Origin: JBBDIJ01 sp040880485
GTDB lineage: Bacteria > Bacteroidota > Rhodothermia > Balneolales > Balneolaceae
Reading direction: 5' to 3'
DNA length: 16,598 nucleotides
Assembly (NCBI GenBank): GCA_040880485.1
Contig: JBBDIJ010000017.1
Coordinates: 1-16,598 of the forward strand
A program made the position numbers and the translations under genes. Shown here piece by piece: positions 1-8,228 of this stretch (positions are counted from its first letter, which is position 1; every line of letters starts with the position of its first letter). The notes under the pieces were generated by a model. The model did not search any database, was not told the DNA's origin, and saw only the letters and a list, made by a program, of their open reading frames with translations.

Positions 1-1
1 G

Positions 2-235
2 GTGTTGGGTCCATCGCAGGATGGGGGGTACTATCTGCTCGGGCTGAACCGGCCGGCTGCAGATCTCTTCAGGGAGATGCCCTGGAGTAAAGATGGCCTT
101 CTGGAAGAGACGGTTCGCAGTGCGGAACGGTTGGGGTTGAACCCGGCATACCTCGAACCGCTGAATGATATCGATACAGAGGAAGACCTGGACTCCCTGA
201 ACGCTCTTCCCGGACAGAAGGAGGAAGGCAGGTGA
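2..235 (+). CDS. TIGR04282-type transferase, 3' fragment
   Basis: This is the C-terminal part of a gene that begins before the window. It matches the end of the CofC-like nucleotidyl/glycosyl transferase family TIGR04282 (transferase 1, rSAM/selenodomain-associated; DUF2064). The visible marks are the family-typical LGPSQDGGYYLLGL stretch at the left edge, then PWS and LNDIDTEEDL near the end, where this family has its closing 'DIDTxEDL' motif. The stop TGA overlaps the GTG start of the next gene (GTGA), so the two are translationally coupled. In known genomes this family sits beside TIGR04283 glycosyltransferases, exactly as here. Substrate is unknown; arsenosugar or related glycoside synthesis is the context-based guess. 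The GTG at base 2 is internal, not the real start. Confidence 0.85.
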   Translation: MLGPSQDGGYYLLGLNRPAADLFREMPWSKDGLLEETVRSAERLGLNPAYLEPLNDIDTEEDLDSLNALPGQKEEGR

Positions 236-921
236 GAATCAGCATTGTTATTCCGGCGCTTAATGAGGAGCCTGTGATTGAGGGGCGAATTACTCAGTTG
301 TTGGAGAGGGGTGGAGGGCTGCTTCGGGAGGTGATTGTAGCCGATGGGAGAAGCCGGGACGGGACGGTGGACGCGGCTCGGAGGGCAGGAGCCACAGTTG
401 TAGAGTGCAGCGAGGCGGGCCGGGCTTTGCAGATGAATGAAGGAGCTCTACGTGCAGGGGGGGAGGTGCTTCTGTTTCTTCACGCCGACACAGAGCTTCC
501 GGAAGGATATGCAGAGAGGATTATGGCTACTCTGAATTCAGGTGCGGACGCAGGGTGTTTCCGGCTCCGTTTCGATTCAAAACATCCGTTGCTGCGGCTA
601 TACGCCTGGTTCACCCGTTTTGATTTCGATCTGTTTCGGTTTGGTGACCAGAGCCTGTTTGTGCGGGCCGGAGTGTTTCGAAAGACAGGCGGGTTTCGGG
701 TAGATCATCGGGTCATGGAAGACCAGGAAATGGTTCGCAGGCTTCGCCGCCAAGGAACGTTCTCTGTTGAATCGGATGAGGTTACAACCTCGGCCCGGAA
801 CTACATGAAGAATGGCGTGGTCCGGCTTCAATTGATTTTTGCACTTATTCTTCTACTCTACTATGCCGGTGCAAGGCAGGAGACGCTGGTTCACCTCTAT
901 CAAAACCTGATTAAACAGTGA
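232..921 (+). CDS. TIGR04283-type family 2 glycosyltransferase
   Basis: A 229-residue GT-A fold glycosyltransferase (family GT2). The N-terminus has the nucleotide-sugar binding start IVIPALNEE, followed by VADGRSRDGT, the family-specific GRALQMNEGA, and LFLHADT in place of a DxD motif. MEDQEMVRRL around residues 163-172 fits the ED acceptor-site motif. A hydrophobic stretch near the C-terminus (about residues 200-215) could anchor it to the membrane. TIGR04283 members are annotated as arsenosugar biosynthesis or rSAM/selenodomain-associated transferase 2, and normally neighbour TIGR04282, as in this window. The GTG start overlaps the upstream stop by four bases. Full length for the family; the specific sugar and acceptor cannot be read from sequence. 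Confidence 0.88.
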   Translation: MRISIVIPALNEEPVIEGRITQLLERGGGLLREVIVADGRSRDGTVDAARRAGATVVECSEAGRALQMNEGALRAGGEVLLFLHADTELPEGYAERIMATLNSGADAGCFRLRFDSKHPLLRLYAWFTRFDFDLFRFGDQSLFVRAGVFRKTGGFRVDHRVMEDQEMVRRLRRQGTFSVESDEVTTSARNYMKNGVVRLQLIFALILLLYYAGARQETLVHLYQNLIKQ

Positions 922-977
922 ATATGAGCATGATCAATGAAAATAACGGAGAATTAAATGGCCTGATCACTTTTACT

Positions 978-2198
978 ATGCGGACGACCTCTCTGCTGAT
1001 CGTTCTGCTGTTCAGTTTCGGATGCGATCACAATTCCGGGGAGTTTCCAGGGGAGCGTCAAAAGCTGCTTCTCGTCGCTTTCGACGGCTTAATGCCCGCG
1101 CAGATCGAGAGAAACGAGACCCCCTCGTTTGACCGGCTCCTTGCCAATGGAATCTCATCTGAAGCGATGATTCCTGTCTTTCCGAGCAAGACGTTTCCCG
1201 CCATGTATTCGATGGTCACGGGCCTCTACCCCGAGAACCACGGAATCATCTCCAACAATTTCAAGGACGAGGCTCTCGGTGGATGGTTCCGGTATGGGCC
1301 GCCGGGAGGTCAAAACGGAGAGTGGTGGGGTGGAGAACCGCTCTGGGTGACAGTAGAGCGTCAGTCAGGAACGGCGGCCACACTGTTCTGGCCCGGTTCG
1401 GAGTATGAGATCGGTGGAATTCGTCCCACTCGCTGGCTGGAATACGACAGCTCGATGCCGCAAATGACAAGAGTAGATTCCGTGCTCTCCTGGCTGGACC
1501 CTGCCGGAGAGGTCGATGCTGATTTTGCTACACTCTATTTCAGTGAAACGGATCAGGCGGGACACAGTTACGGCCCTTTTTCGACAGAGGCGGATCGGGC
1601 GGTCAGCAGGGCAGACGAACTGCTTGGATATCTGATGGAGCGTATTCAGGCCACCGGCCTATCCGGCCGTTTGAACCTGGTCGTAGTCTCCGATCACGGA
1701 ATGGCAGCGCTTTCGGAAGAGAGGATCGTTTTTCTGGATGATCTGATCGACCTCGACCGGGTAGAGGTGATTGACTGGAACCCTGTTGCGATGCTCCAAA
1801 CATCTCCGCAGGAGCGGGAGGAGTTGTATGGGCAGCTGAAAATGGTCGAAGAGGGGGTGGCCGTTTACAAACGTGAGGAACTTCCGAACCGGTTTCGATT
1901 TCAAAATCACCCGCGAATTCCCGATCTGATACTTGTCGCCGAACCGGGTTGGACCCTTACCAGCAGGGCCTTTTACATGGAGAACGGAATTCTTTCGGGA
2001 AATCACGGCTATGACCCCCTGGAGCTGGAGATGCATGCAGTCTTTTTAGCATCCGGCCCGCTATTTCCAGCTGGAGAAGTGATGCCCGCTTTCGAGAGTG
2101 TAGATCTCTATGAGATGGTCTGTGCGGTGCTTGGAATCTCTCCAGCCGAAAATGACGGTTCAACAGATACCTTTCAGGGGTGGATTGAAGCTCCTTAA
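978..2198 (+). CDS. Nucleotide pyrophosphatase/phosphodiesterase-like lipoprotein
   Basis: An alkaline phosphatase superfamily protein of the ectonucleotide pyrophosphatase/phosphodiesterase type. Metal-binding and catalytic motifs are visible: VAFDGL (first Asp), FPSKTFPAMYSMVTGLYPENHG with the expected Thr nucleophile in SKTFP, SETDQAGHSYGP, VVSDHGMA and GNHGYD. I prefer the ATG at 978: it gives a short signal peptide ending in the lipobox FSFGC, so the protein would be an exported lipoprotein of about 406 residues. A longer frame opens with a GTG at 918 that overlaps the preceding stop, but its extra 20 residues are polar and would bury the signal. It probably hydrolyses phosphodiester or pyrophosphate bonds outside the inner membrane. 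It may be cotranscribed with the two transferases; a functional link to them is not shown. Confidence 0.88.
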   Translation: MRTTSLLIVLLFSFGCDHNSGEFPGERQKLLLVAFDGLMPAQIERNETPSFDRLLANGISSEAMIPVFPSKTFPAMYSMVTGLYPENHGIISNNFKDEALGGWFRYGPPGGQNGEWWGGEPLWVTVERQSGTAATLFWPGSEYEIGGIRPTRWLEYDSSMPQMTRVDSVLSWLDPAGEVDADFATLYFSETDQAGHSYGPFSTEADRAVSRADELLGYLMERIQATGLSGRLNLVVVSDHGMAALSEERIVFLDDLIDLDRVEVIDWNPVAMLQTSPQEREELYGQLKMVEEGVAVYKREELPNRFRFQNHPRIPDLILVAEPGWTLTSRAFYMENGILSGNHGYDPLELEMHAVFLASGPLFPAGEVMPAFESVDLYEMVCAVLGISPAENDGSTDTFQGWIEAP

Positions 2199-2213
2199 AC
2201 GCGCCTTGTGTGC

Positions 2214-2240
2214 AGAGGGGTCAATCCCCTTATTTGTGTT
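2214..2240 (+). terminator. Possible weak terminator hairpin
   Basis: AGGGG (2216-2220) can pair with CCCCT (2226-2230) around a five-base loop, followed by a modest T-rich stretch. It sits 17 bases after the phosphodiesterase stop, in the 162-base gap before fdxA. The stem is only five pairs and the T tract is interrupted, so this is a weak call. The rest of that gap shows nothing else I can support. Confidence 0.35.
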
Positions 2241-2360
2241 GATTCTTTAGAGATATTGGAATAGTATTCAAAGGATTGGTTTTCTCCGGGGTTTTCAGGC
2301 CTGACGGAGTCCCGGCCTCACCGTTACAATACTCACGCTAATAATGGATGGACTAAAGCG

Positions 2361-2702
2361 ATGACATATATAGTTACCGAGCCCTGCATCAATTGTAAAT
2401 ATACGGACTGTGTAACTGTCTGCCCGGTAGATGCTTTTCGGGAAGGCCCGAATTTTCTTACGATTGACCCGGTGGATTGCATCGATTGTGATGCCTGTGT
2501 GCCGGAGTGTCCCGTAGAAGCGATATATCCGGATGATGAAGTTCCCGAAGAGTGGGAACACTATATCGAGCTGAATGAACAGTTGGCAGAAGCGTGGGAC
2601 GACCGGGTGATCAATGAAAACAGCGATCCACTGCCCGATGCGGATGAATGGGCAGAGAAGGAGGATAAGTTCGATCAGCTCCAGAGAGAGTGGGACTCCT
2701 GA
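2361..2702 (+). CDS. fdxA: Seven-iron ferredoxin FdxA
   Basis: A 113-residue ferredoxin carrying one [3Fe-4S] and one [4Fe-4S] cluster, close to Azotobacter ferredoxin I. Cysteines 9, 17 and 50 fit the three-iron cluster; Cys21, 40, 43 and 46 fit the four-iron cluster; Cys12 matches the extra free cysteine of ferredoxin I. The EGPNFL stretch and the acidic C-terminal tail (DEVPEEW, then DPLPDADEW) are also typical of this type. It is a soluble cytoplasmic electron carrier; its redox partner is not evident here. The ATG at 2361 gives the expected MTYIVTEPC start. The last codons overlap the GTG start of folP by 13 bases, which points to one transcript with folP and cdaA. Confidence 0.95.
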   Translation: MTYIVTEPCINCKYTDCVTVCPVDAFREGPNFLTIDPVDCIDCDACVPECPVEAIYPDDEVPEEWEHYIELNEQLAEAWDDRVINENSDPLPDADEWAEKEDKFDQLQREWDS

Positions 2703-3538
2703 CTGTACGGGACAGGCAGCTCGACCTCTCCGTGCCGGTCGTTATGGGTATTTTGAATGTCACTCCCGACTCTTTTTCGGATGGTGGCAGATATCCTACG
2801 ATCGAAGAGGCACTAAAACGGATCGTCGAAATGGAAAGGGAAGGGGCCGCGATTATCGATATCGGTGGCGAGTCTACACGGCCCGGCTCCGACCCGGTAT
2901 CTGCGGAGGAGGAGTACAGACGTGTTATACCAGTATTGAAAGAGGCGGTTGCTTCCTGTCCGGACCTTCTCTTCTCTGTAGATACAACCAAACCTGAAGT
3001 AGCGGAGGCTGCATTGAATGCGGGTGCACACATCATCAATGATGTGAGCGCCATGAGATCCGGGACGGTTCTGCCGGAACTATGCAAGAAGTACGAAGCG
3101 GGCTATGTTCTGATGCACAGCCAGGGGGAGCCGCGGACGATGCAGGAGGACCCCCGGTATGAAGATCCGGTGAAGGAGATCCTTCATTTTTTCCGGCAGA
3201 AACTGAAGGAACTGAACAGGTGTGGGGTCAGCCGTGTTATTCTCGACCCGGGGATCGGTTTTGGAAAATTGTCAGAACACAACCTTAAACTGCTCGCTGG
3301 TCTCGATCAATTCAGCGGTTTGGGATTCCCACTGCTAATTGGAGCTTCCAGGAAGTCGTTTATTGGCGGATTGCTTGATGGGCGCCCTGCCGATGAAAGG
3401 CTGGCAGGCACCCTGGCCGTCCACTACGACAGTCTTGTGAGAGGGGCCTCCATACTGCGTGTTCACGACGTACGTGAAGCGGCAGATACGATCCGGGTTT
3501 TTCAAGCGATCCGGAACGTTGAACGTAAAGAATCATAA
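2690..3538 (+). CDS. folP: Dihydropteroate synthase
   Basis: A 282-residue TIM-barrel enzyme of folate synthesis that joins 6-hydroxymethyl-dihydropterin diphosphate to p-aminobenzoate. The sequence has the two flexible-loop and pterin-site signatures GILNVTPDSFSDGG and DIGGESTRPG, then SVDTTKPEVA, HIINDVSA, DPGIGFGK, GASRKSFIG and RVHDV in the expected order. Length is normal. The GTG at 2690 lies inside the end of fdxA and is preceded by a purine-rich AGAGAG, so translation is probably coupled to fdxA. No ATG in frame lies before the conserved GILNVTPDSF block except the one just ahead of it (MGILNV), which would cut off the first strand. Confidence 0.95.
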   Translation: MGLLTVRDRQLDLSVPVVMGILNVTPDSFSDGGRYPTIEEALKRIVEMEREGAAIIDIGGESTRPGSDPVSAEEEYRRVIPVLKEAVASCPDLLFSVDTTKPEVAEAALNAGAHIINDVSAMRSGTVLPELCKKYEAGYVLMHSQGEPRTMQEDPRYEDPVKEILHFFRQKLKELNRCGVSRVILDPGIGFGKLSEHNLKLLAGLDQFSGLGFPLLIGASRKSFIGGLLDGRPADERLAGTLAVHYDSLVRGASILRVHDVREAADTIRVFQAIRNVERKES

Positions 3539-3542
3539 TAGA

Positions 3543-4358
3543 TTGATCTCGATAGGCTTTTTAGAGTTTGGCTTGACTGACCTGATTGAATCTCTGGTCA
3601 TCACTCTGGTGCTCTACTACCTCTACAGGTGGGTGCGGGGAACGTTTGCCATTCAGGTGGCATTCGGGCTCATCGTACTCATATTGATCAATGCTGCTGT
3701 CAGCTATCTTGGCCTGGCTACCCTGAATCTTATTTTACGCAGTATCCTGGACGTAGGTGTGCTTGCGGTGTTCATCATCTTTCAGCCCGAGATTCGAAAA
3801 CTGCTCTACAGTCTCGGTAAAAATACGACACTTGACCGCCTGTTTGGGCGAACCAGCACAGAGTCTGTGGTAGAAGAGGTAGTGGAGGCGGTCCGTAACC
3901 TTTCACACTCGAAAACAGGGGCACTTATTGTCTTTGCGAGAAGTTCCGCTCTGCAGGATCTTGTGGATGAAGGAGTGCAACTTGATGCCAAAGTGAACAG
4001 TGAACTGCTGCAGACGATCTTTATAAAGGAGACGCCGCTACACGACGGAGCCGTTGTGATCCGCAGCAACCGTATTGTTGCGGCAAGTTGTTACTTGCCC
4101 ATTTCCCAGAACCCGAACATCTCTTCGGTATTTGGCACACGCCACCGTGCCGCTGTGGGTGTTACAGAGACCAATAATGTATATGTGGTTATCGTCTCCG
4201 AAGAGACCGGGCGTATCTCTGTGGCTCAGAACGGGTCGCTGACAAGTGGGCTCACTATTCAGCGGTTGCGGTCAGAGATGGAAGAGCTCTTTGGGGAGGA
4301 AAAGATCAAAGAGGAGGAGATCGGCGGGTTCTCCACGGGAAAAAGTGACATCAAATAG
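3543..4358 (+). CDS. cdaA: Diadenylate cyclase CdaA
   Basis: A membrane-bound c-di-AMP synthase of the CdaA (YbbP) type that condenses two ATP. Counting from the TTG at 3543, the protein is 271 residues: hydrophobic segments within about the first 85 residues, then a DisA_N catalytic domain with the DGA motif near residues 168-170 and RHR near 200-202, both needed for ATP binding and catalysis. The TTG start is chosen because it falls four bases after the folP stop and gives the usual CdaA N-terminus (GFLEFGLTDLIES); an upstream GTG at 3459 would overlap folP by 80 bases and add unrelated residues. The placement directly after folP suggests an operon. No YbbR partner gene follows here. Confidence 0.92.
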   Translation: MISIGFLEFGLTDLIESLVITLVLYYLYRWVRGTFAIQVAFGLIVLILINAAVSYLGLATLNLILRSILDVGVLAVFIIFQPEIRKLLYSLGKNTTLDRLFGRTSTESVVEEVVEAVRNLSHSKTGALIVFARSSALQDLVDEGVQLDAKVNSELLQTIFIKETPLHDGAVVIRSNRIVAASCYLPISQNPNISSVFGTRHRAAVGVTETNNVYVVIVSEETGRISVAQNGSLTSGLTIQRLRSEMEELFGEEKIKEEEIGGFSTGKSDIK

Positions 4359-4451
4359 GGAATACAGCCTTCGAAACATTTCGGGATTCATGGAACTATT
4401 TGAAACCGGAGAACTGTTTAGCGAGGGAAATTAAGACCATTTAGCTCAACT

Positions 4452-5720
4452 ATGGATCAGAAACTAAGGGATACGATCAGAGAGTGTTGCAGGAATGACG
4501 ACTCATATCAGACATTGAAAAGGCTTTTTGAAGAGGTTTCGTCAAAGGCAGATAAGAGTGCAGGATGGCTTGAGCTACTCGAGAGAGCAGTTCGGCACGA
4601 CTACGACTCCATTCTCATTACAGATCTGCAGCTCGAGGAGCCCGGCCCGGTCATTCTCTACGTAAATGAAGGTTTCTCCAGGATGACAGGCTACAGCAGA
4701 GAGGAGGTTTTGGGAAAAACACCGAGAATACTGCAGGGGCCAAAAACGGACCGTGCCGTTTTGGAGAAGCTGAAGAGTCAGTTGATAGAGGGGAAATCAT
4801 TCTATGGACACACCGTCAACTACAAGAAGGACGGAACTGAATTTGTGAATCAGTGGGATATCCATCCATTGACCAACGATCAGGGAGACATTACACACTG
4901 GATCTCTTTTCAGCACGACATCACCGAGAGAAAGCGGTCCGAAGAGCGCCTGGTTGATATTCAGGTAGAGTTTGACGACCTGATGGAAGAGCTGAAAAGC
5001 ACCATCGTTGATGTGGACAGTGCGGGAACCATTGCAAAAGCGAGCAAGGCGTTCCGCGAACTGGCAGGATATGAGAAGGAGGAGCTGGCCGGAATGAAAA
5101 TTTGGGAGCTGGTACCGGATGAGAATCGGGAGTCTTTAAAAAAACTTTTCAATCCGTTGAAAACGGATCTCATCAAGGGGGGGCTGGAGGAGGAGTTTCT
5201 GATTCAGTGTTCTGAGGGCTTTGTTACAGAGGTTGCGGCGCACATGCGCCTGTTCACACATGAAGGGGACAAGCTGGCTCGCCTCAAGTTCAGAAATCGC
5301 TCTATGGAGAAGCGGATTACACGGATTCTGGACAACAGAAACCGGAGTTTCAAGAAGGTTTTCGGAAAGAGGACAGATTTTACGTACAAAGCGATCCGGG
5401 AGTCGGAGAACCTGTACAGCTTCAGTACTCTATCGGATAGTTTTTCGGACTTGACCGGGAGAGATAAAGAGCGTTCCTGCGAGGGATCAATCTTTGATCT
5501 GGTTCATAAAGAGGACCTGAAGAAAGTGACCAGCCATCTGAACCGTGTGATGGAAGGACACTCCAATACGGAGGTCTATCGAATTCTAACAAAAGATGAC
5601 GGCTACATCACGGTAATTGACTACGCGCGGCCTGTCATGAATGACAAGGGACAGGTGAAGGGTATCAGAGGGTGCACCTCTCTTGAGATCTCTTCCGAAC
5701 AGACGCCAGCCGGCCAGTAG
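4452..5720 (+). CDS. Three-PAS-domain protein without an output domain
   Basis: A 422-residue soluble protein with three PAS-like domains: about residues 45-160, 170-290 and 300-415. The first is the clearest (ILYVNEGFSRMTGYSREEV, RILQGPKTDR, NYKKDGTEFVNQWDI, QHDITERK) and resembles LOV domains, but the photoactive Cys of the GRNCRFLQ motif is replaced (GKTPRILQ, Pro91), so flavin-cysteine photochemistry is not expected. The ITERKRSEERL linker after it looks like a signalling helix. There is no histidine kinase, GGDEF, EAL or DNA-binding domain; the frame ends just after the third PAS. It may sense a ligand or redox state and act by binding a partner. It follows cdaA after 93 bases that show no supported feature. 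Confidence 0.85.
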   Translation: MDQKLRDTIRECCRNDDSYQTLKRLFEEVSSKADKSAGWLELLERAVRHDYDSILITDLQLEEPGPVILYVNEGFSRMTGYSREEVLGKTPRILQGPKTDRAVLEKLKSQLIEGKSFYGHTVNYKKDGTEFVNQWDIHPLTNDQGDITHWISFQHDITERKRSEERLVDIQVEFDDLMEELKSTIVDVDSAGTIAKASKAFRELAGYEKEELAGMKIWELVPDENRESLKKLFNPLKTDLIKGGLEEEFLIQCSEGFVTEVAAHMRLFTHEGDKLARLKFRNRSMEKRITRILDNRNRSFKKVFGKRTDFTYKAIRESENLYSFSTLSDSFSDLTGRDKERSCEGSIFDLVHKEDLKKVTSHLNRVMEGHSNTEVYRILTKDDGYITVIDYARPVMNDKGQVKGIRGCTSLEISSEQTPAGQ

Positions 5721-5770
5721 GAATCGATTCAATCGATCTCTATTTCGCTGCGGATTCCTTATCTTTGGGT

Positions 5771-6220
5771 ATGAGTATGAAAGAGAAAGAGGAGAAGATT
5801 GTCCGTTCGTTCAACTCCCTGGGCGACTGGACCGAGCGTTATCGCTTTATCATCGATCTTGGGAAACGGCTTCCGCCACTTGAGGTGGAGCATAAAATCG
5901 AAGAGAATCTGGTTCGCGGATGTCAGTCTCAGGTGTGGCTGATTGCGGATCTGGAAGGGGACAGAGTGGTTTTCAGGGCCGATAGCGACGCGGCTATCAC
6001 CCGGGGGCTGATTGCGCTGCTTCTCAAGTTCTACTCTGGAGAGAGCCCCGATACCATACTGGAGACGCCACCGGAGTTCATACGGAAGATCCGTATGCAG
6101 GAGCACCTCTCACCTACACGGTCGAACGGCCTGCTCTCCATGGTCAAGCAGATGAAAATCTATGCGATGGCGTACAAAACGAAACTAGAACAGTCTCACT
6201 CCTCTGCTCAACAGAGTTGA
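5771..6220 (+). CDS. sufE: SufE-type sulfur acceptor protein
   Basis: A protein of about 149 residues of the SufE family. SufE accepts persulfide sulfur from the cysteine desulfurase SufS and passes it to the SUF scaffold for Fe-S cluster assembly. The active-site Cys is in the family motif NLVRGCQSQVW (Cys51 counted from ATG 5771), and the N-terminal DWTERYRFIIDLGKRLPP block is typical. Start: ATG 5771 or ATG 5777 are both reasonable; a TTG at 5765 also opens the frame. No sufS, sufB, sufC or sufD gene is in the window, so sufE stands apart from a suf operon here. It may be cotranscribed with the PAS gene ahead of it, 50 bases upstream. Confidence 0.93.
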   Translation: MSMKEKEEKIVRSFNSLGDWTERYRFIIDLGKRLPPLEVEHKIEENLVRGCQSQVWLIADLEGDRVVFRADSDAAITRGLIALLLKFYSGESPDTILETPPEFIRKIRMQEHLSPTRSNGLLSMVKQMKIYAMAYKTKLEQSHSSAQQS

Positions 6221-6225
6221 CCCGC

Positions 6226-6252
6226 CTGTGTGATTTATATGGTGCCACACAG
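6226..6252 (+). other. Inverted repeat between sufE and dsbD
   Basis: CTGTGTG (6226-6232) and CACACAG (6246-6252) form a perfect seven-pair stem with a 13-base loop, 48 bases before the dsbD ATG. There is no T tract after it on the + strand, so a plain terminator is not convincing. It could be an mRNA structure in the dsbD leader. Confidence 0.3.
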
Positions 6253-6300
6253 AGAGTTGACAGGGTTTATGAAAACCGCAGGATCTGGTAGAAAATATCT

Positions 6301-8127
6301 ATGTATAACCGCTCATCATACCGGCTCCTGGCCTTGATTCTCCTTCTTCTGGGCTCACAACCGGCGCTGGCTCAAATCGGTGGCGGGTTGGGCATGTCCA
6401 GCGCCGACAAAGCCGACGTGGAGGTGCGATTGGACCGGAATGTGATTCCTGCCGGGTCCGAGTTTCAGATGGCTGTGCTGTTGAACCTGCAGGAGAGCTG
6501 GCATGTGAACGCAAACGAACCCACTCTCGATTTTCTGATTGGCACTGAACTTCAAATAGAAGAGATTGAAGGGATCTCGGTGTTGGGTTTGCTCTATCCC
6601 GAGTCGGTCACCTACCGGTTTGAATTTGCCGAAGAACCTGTGGATGTCTATGAGGGTTCTGCCCCGATCTTTGTCTCCCTTGCCGCCTCCGAAGAGCTCG
6701 AACCCGGTGCATACGAAATGAGTGCCAGCCTGGTGATTCAGGCGTGTGACAATGAAGTCTGCCTGGCACCCACCACGGTCGATGTAAACATTCCGCTTGA
6801 GATTACAGCGCCAGGAACCGGCTTCCAGGCCCTCCATACCAACCTCTTTGATGGAGTGGATACCGCTTCCCGATCTATCGTAGACCTTTTGACGGCAAGC
6901 GGGGGAGGAGAGATTTCCGCACTGTTCGATTCGCTCGGCTGGTTCTGGGCCTTTGCCGGCATTTTTCTGATCGGCCTGGCACTGAATCTGACACCCTGCG
7001 TCTATCCCATGCTTTCGGTCACAGTCTCCCTCTTCGGAAGCCGGACAGGCGAGGCCACCCGCCTTCGAAACTCTTTCTGGATGGCGTTAATCTACGTTAT
7101 GGGCATTGTCTTTATGTACAGTGTCCTTGGAGTAGCCGCTGCCTATACCGGCGCACTTTTTGGCAGTTGGTTGCAGAGCCCATGGGCACTGGGTGGTATA
7201 GGCCTGATGATCTTCGCTCTTGCCCTGAGTATGTTCGGACTGTATGAACTGCAACTCCCCTCTTCCTGGATGCAGTCGCTCAGTGGGGCGCAGAGAAAAA
7301 CGGGAGGAGTCGCCGGCCACTTCCTGTCCGGCCTGGTGGTCGGTGTTTTTGCCGCACCCTGTATCGGCCCGCCAATCATCGCCCTGCTCGCCTTTGTGGG
7401 GTCACAGGGAGATCCACTCTTCGGTTTTTTAATCTTCTTTGTTCTGGCGTTTGGCCTGGGCTTTCCCTATCTGATTCTGGGTACCTTCAGCGGGCTTCTC
7501 TCCCGTCTGCCCCGCTCGGGGAGCTGGATGGTCTGGGTCAAGAAATTGTTCGGGGTCATTCTGGTCGGTGTGGCACTCTTCTATCTGGGACTGGCTGTAC
7601 GACCCTCCTGGACCATGCCACTCGTGATTTTAACGCTTTTTGCCGGGGGAATCTATCTCGGTTTTCTGGAGCGTTCCGGCACGGGCGGCCTGCTCTTTCG
7701 CGCGGTTCGTGTGGGAACCGGAATTCTGGCTCTTCTTCTCGCTCTTCTGCTCTATCAGAACTTTCAGAAGCCGGGGATTGTCTGGGAGCCCTACAGCGAC
7801 GATCGGTTCGAAGAGGCCCTGGAGCAGGGTGAACCGATTGTGATGGATTTCTATGCCGACTGGTGCATCCCGTGCCTGGAGCTGGAACGGGTTACGTTTA
7901 CCGACCCCGAAGTGATCTCCGCTACGGAGGAGTTTGTGCGTCTGAAAGTGGACATGACACAGTACGATTCGGAACGCGCCGAAACCCTCCGGCAGCAGTT
8001 CGAAATCGCCGGTGTACCAACCATCGTCTTTATAGGCCGTGATGGCCAGGAGGCAGAGGAGGCGAGGGTGGTCGGTTTTTTGCGGGCGGATCTCTTCCTG
8101 GAGCGGGTGCGGATGACCGTTCCTTAA
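6301..8127 (+). CDS. dsbD: Thiol:disulfide interchange protein DsbD
   Basis: A 608-residue reductant conduit that carries electrons from cytoplasmic thioredoxin across the membrane to periplasmic thiol proteins. All three DsbD parts are present. A signal peptide (cut likely after PALA, about residue 24) leads into an N-terminal immunoglobulin-like domain with its cysteine pair at about 149 and 154 (QACDNEVCLAP). The membrane domain has several helices from about residue 215 to 485, with the two conserved proline-flanked cysteines at about 233 (NLTPCVYP) and 354 (AAPCIGPP). A C-terminal thioredoxin domain carries WCIPC at 522-525. All expected redox cysteines are kept. It may support cytochrome c maturation or isomerase reduction. 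The gene converges with the nhaC-type gene. Confidence 0.95.
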   Translation: MYNRSSYRLLALILLLLGSQPALAQIGGGLGMSSADKADVEVRLDRNVIPAGSEFQMAVLLNLQESWHVNANEPTLDFLIGTELQIEEIEGISVLGLLYPESVTYRFEFAEEPVDVYEGSAPIFVSLAASEELEPGAYEMSASLVIQACDNEVCLAPTTVDVNIPLEITAPGTGFQALHTNLFDGVDTASRSIVDLLTASGGGEISALFDSLGWFWAFAGIFLIGLALNLTPCVYPMLSVTVSLFGSRTGEATRLRNSFWMALIYVMGIVFMYSVLGVAAAYTGALFGSWLQSPWALGGIGLMIFALALSMFGLYELQLPSSWMQSLSGAQRKTGGVAGHFLSGLVVGVFAAPCIGPPIIALLAFVGSQGDPLFGFLIFFVLAFGLGFPYLILGTFSGLLSRLPRSGSWMVWVKKLFGVILVGVALFYLGLAVRPSWTMPLVILTLFAGGIYLGFLERSGTGGLLFRAVRVGTGILALLLALLLYQNFQKPGIVWEPYSDDRFEEALEQGEPIVMDFYADWCIPCLELERVTFTDPEVISATEEFVRLKVDMTQYDSERAETLRQQFEIAGVPTIVFIGRDGQEAEEARVVGFLRADLFLERVRMTVP

Positions 8128-8156
8128 GGATCAGTGAAAGGGCATGTCCCGACAAC

Positions 8157-8196
8157 CCCTGCAACGTCTCTACCCTGGCCCGGACCGGATGCAAGG
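8157..8196. other. Imperfect hairpin between convergent genes
   Basis: The 101-base gap between the dsbD stop and the antiporter stop holds an inverted repeat: CCCTGCA (8157-8163) against TGCAAGG (8190-8196). Read as minus-strand RNA it pairs over seven positions with one G-U; read as plus-strand RNA it has a mismatch. A GC-rich inner part may fold further. Its place between two gene ends suits a shared terminator, but no T tract follows on either side. Confidence 0.3.
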
Positions 8197-8228
8197 AACC
8201 GAAGAATTTGAGTTTGATCTTCGTTCCA

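Noticed and set aside
1659..2036. A 125-codon minus frame inside the phosphodiesterase gene
   Set aside because: Antisense shadow; the sense strand holds all phosphodiesterase motifs.
2614..2997. A 127-codon + frame across the fdxA-folP junction
   Set aside because: It overlaps both well-supported genes in another frame and has no recognisable content.
4621..4930. First PAS domain as a true LOV blue-light sensor
   Set aside because: The required Cys in the NCRFLQ motif is replaced (TPRILQ).
8128..8228. Possible riboswitch in the gap between dsbD and the antiporter
   Set aside because: The paired segments do not fit the SAM or TPP consensus I know, and the gap lies at the 3' ends of both genes, so there is no gene to control.
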